Below are positions 5,486-6,142 of a stretch of 6,142 nt of DNA, one piece after another. Source of the stretch: Dehalococcoidia bacterium UBA5627 (GTDB lineage Bacteria; Chloroflexota; Dehalococcoidia; Dehalococcoidales; UBA5627); NCBI GenBank assembly GCA_002421585.1, contig DIKD01000066.1, forward strand, positions 1 to 6,142. Direction: 5' to 3'. Positions within the stretch are counted from its first letter, which is position 1; each line of letters begins with the position of its first letter. Made by a program: the position numbers and the translations under genes. The notes beneath the pieces are model-generated. The model had not been told where the DNA came from. It saw only the letters and a list, made by a program, of their open reading frames with translations, and did no database searches.

Positions 5486-6142
5486 CTATATCCTCTCTAT
5501 ACGGACTTCACCGAATAATCCGTACGGTTTAATCATCATCACGATTATAATCATAATAAACGGAATTACTTCTTTTACACCTGGCCATGTCAGCGCTGTA
5601 AGGTATCCTCCGCCGAGATTTTCTGCCAGTCCGATTATCGGCCCGGCAATCATAGCCCCAAGGAAGGAATCCAACCCGCCAAGAATTACCACCGAGAATG
5701 ATTTCATTCCGGTATCTATTAAGCCATGCCCGATGCCGCCGATACTGGACATCAGTATACCTCCGATGGCCGCCATACCACAGGCAAGCATCCACGAACG
5801 GGAAAATATTTTGGTTACCGGTATGCCGCAGGCTTGAACTGCCATCTGGTCGTCTGCGGTAGCTCTCATTGCAATTCCCATTCGGCTGTATTTAAAGTAG
5901 AGTGTCAATGCTGTAAATAACAGCAGTGAAATACCCGCCGCCCAAAGATACTCCTGCGAAACGACAGCCGTACCGATATGAATAGTATCCTGCGGAAATA
6001 GGCGTGGCAATGCATCGACACTCCATGGCCAGATGAAGGTAATCAAGCCGTCCAAAAAGTAAGACAGTCCCAGTGTTACCGCAATCAGTGAAAGGATAGG
6101 TTGCGCAATTAAAGGGCGCAGCAGGAACCTTTCGATTAACCA
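5486..6142 (-). CDS. livH: Branched-chain-type ABC transporter permease LivH (5' end cut by window edge)
   Basis: Inner-membrane permease of a Liv (HAAT) ABC importer, expected to pair with LivM to form the channel. The frame is open to the window edge with no stop, so 218 residues are visible and the family's usual length of about 290 implies roughly 70 missing at the N-terminus. The visible part opens with the family-typical ERFLLRPL segment followed by hydrophobic helices. The TTG at 6055 lies mid-protein, so I reject it as a start. The cytoplasmic coupling loop reads GIAMRATADDQMAVQACGIP, as in LivH proteins, followed by the conserved VILGGLDSFLGAMIAGPIIG stretch and a C-terminal KPYGLFGE motif. 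It ends with TAG at 5488-5486, two bases before livM starts, so the two permeases are very probably translationally coupled. Family assignment is secure; the transported substrate is unknown. Confidence 0.93.
   Translation of the reverse strand, partial: WLIERFLLRPLIAQPILSLIAVTLGLSYFLDGLITFIWPWSVDALPRLFPQDTIHIGTAVVSQEYLWAAGISLLLFTALTLYFKYSRMGIAMRATADDQMAVQACGIPVTKIFSRSWMLACGMAAIGGILMSSIGGIGHGLIDTGMKSFSVVILGGLDSFLGAMIAGPIIGLAENLGGGYLTALTWPGVKEVIPFIMIIIVMMIKPYGLFGEVRIERI
5491..5497 (-). promoter_or_regulatory. Ribosome binding site deciding the livM GTG start
   Basis: GAGAGGA on the minus strand ends 7 bases before the GTG at 5483 and lies inside the last codons of livH. Its position supports the GTG over the downstream ATG at 5438. 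It also means ribosomes finishing livH are placed to restart on livM. Confidence 0.7.

Noticed and set aside
5529..5795. 88-residue minus-strand reading frame within livH
   Set aside because: It lies in a different frame of a clear LivH coding region, shows no recognisable motif and has no ribosome binding site of note.
5486..6055. TTG at 6055 as the livH start
   Set aside because: The frame continues upstream to the window edge with family-typical LivH sequence (ERFLLRPL...), so the true start is outside the window.

Overview
The window holds a single-strand cassette. Every gene I can support lies on the minus strand and is read from the right edge towards the left: the end of livH (cut by the window edge), livM, a Tat-type lipoprotein solute-binding protein, livF, and an AMP-forming acyl-CoA ligase of the phenylacetate-CoA ligase (PaaK) superfamily. 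Together they form most of a branched-chain-amino-acid-type (HAAT/Liv) ABC importer plus an enzyme that could activate an imported carboxylic acid as its CoA thioester. The second ATPase, LivG, is not in the window.

Layout: 6142-5486 livH (5' end missing); 5483-4425 livM, starting two bases after the livH stop; 4387-3098 binding protein, 37 bases after livM; 3097-2519 a 579-base non-coding stretch of repeats; 2518-1727 livF; 1736-444 PaaK-like ligase, overlapping livF by 10 bases; 443-1 non-coding and repeat-rich. The long repeat block probably separates two transcription units, livHM-binding protein and livF-ligase, although read-through cannot be excluded. I see no tRNA, rRNA, CRISPR array or intact transposase.

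The two non-coding stretches share an architecture. Each has a palindrome built on CCGTTC/GAACGG, then the sequence CGCCGTTATGGTTCGACA, then a tandem array whose units end in CACGAACGGC. The unit is 24 bases in one stretch and 26 in the other. A separate 146-base inverted-repeat element (TGTCAT...ATGACA) lies just downstream of the binding-protein gene. These look like dispersed intergenic repeat families.

Organism: bacterial, moderate GC, with intergenic repeats in the style I associate with Dehalococcoidia/Chloroflexota and some Desulfobacterota metagenome-assembled genomes. A Liv transporter beside a PaaK-like ligase fits an anaerobe that takes up and ferments or oxidises organic acids. 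This placement is an inference with low to moderate confidence. The substrate cannot be read from the sequence.
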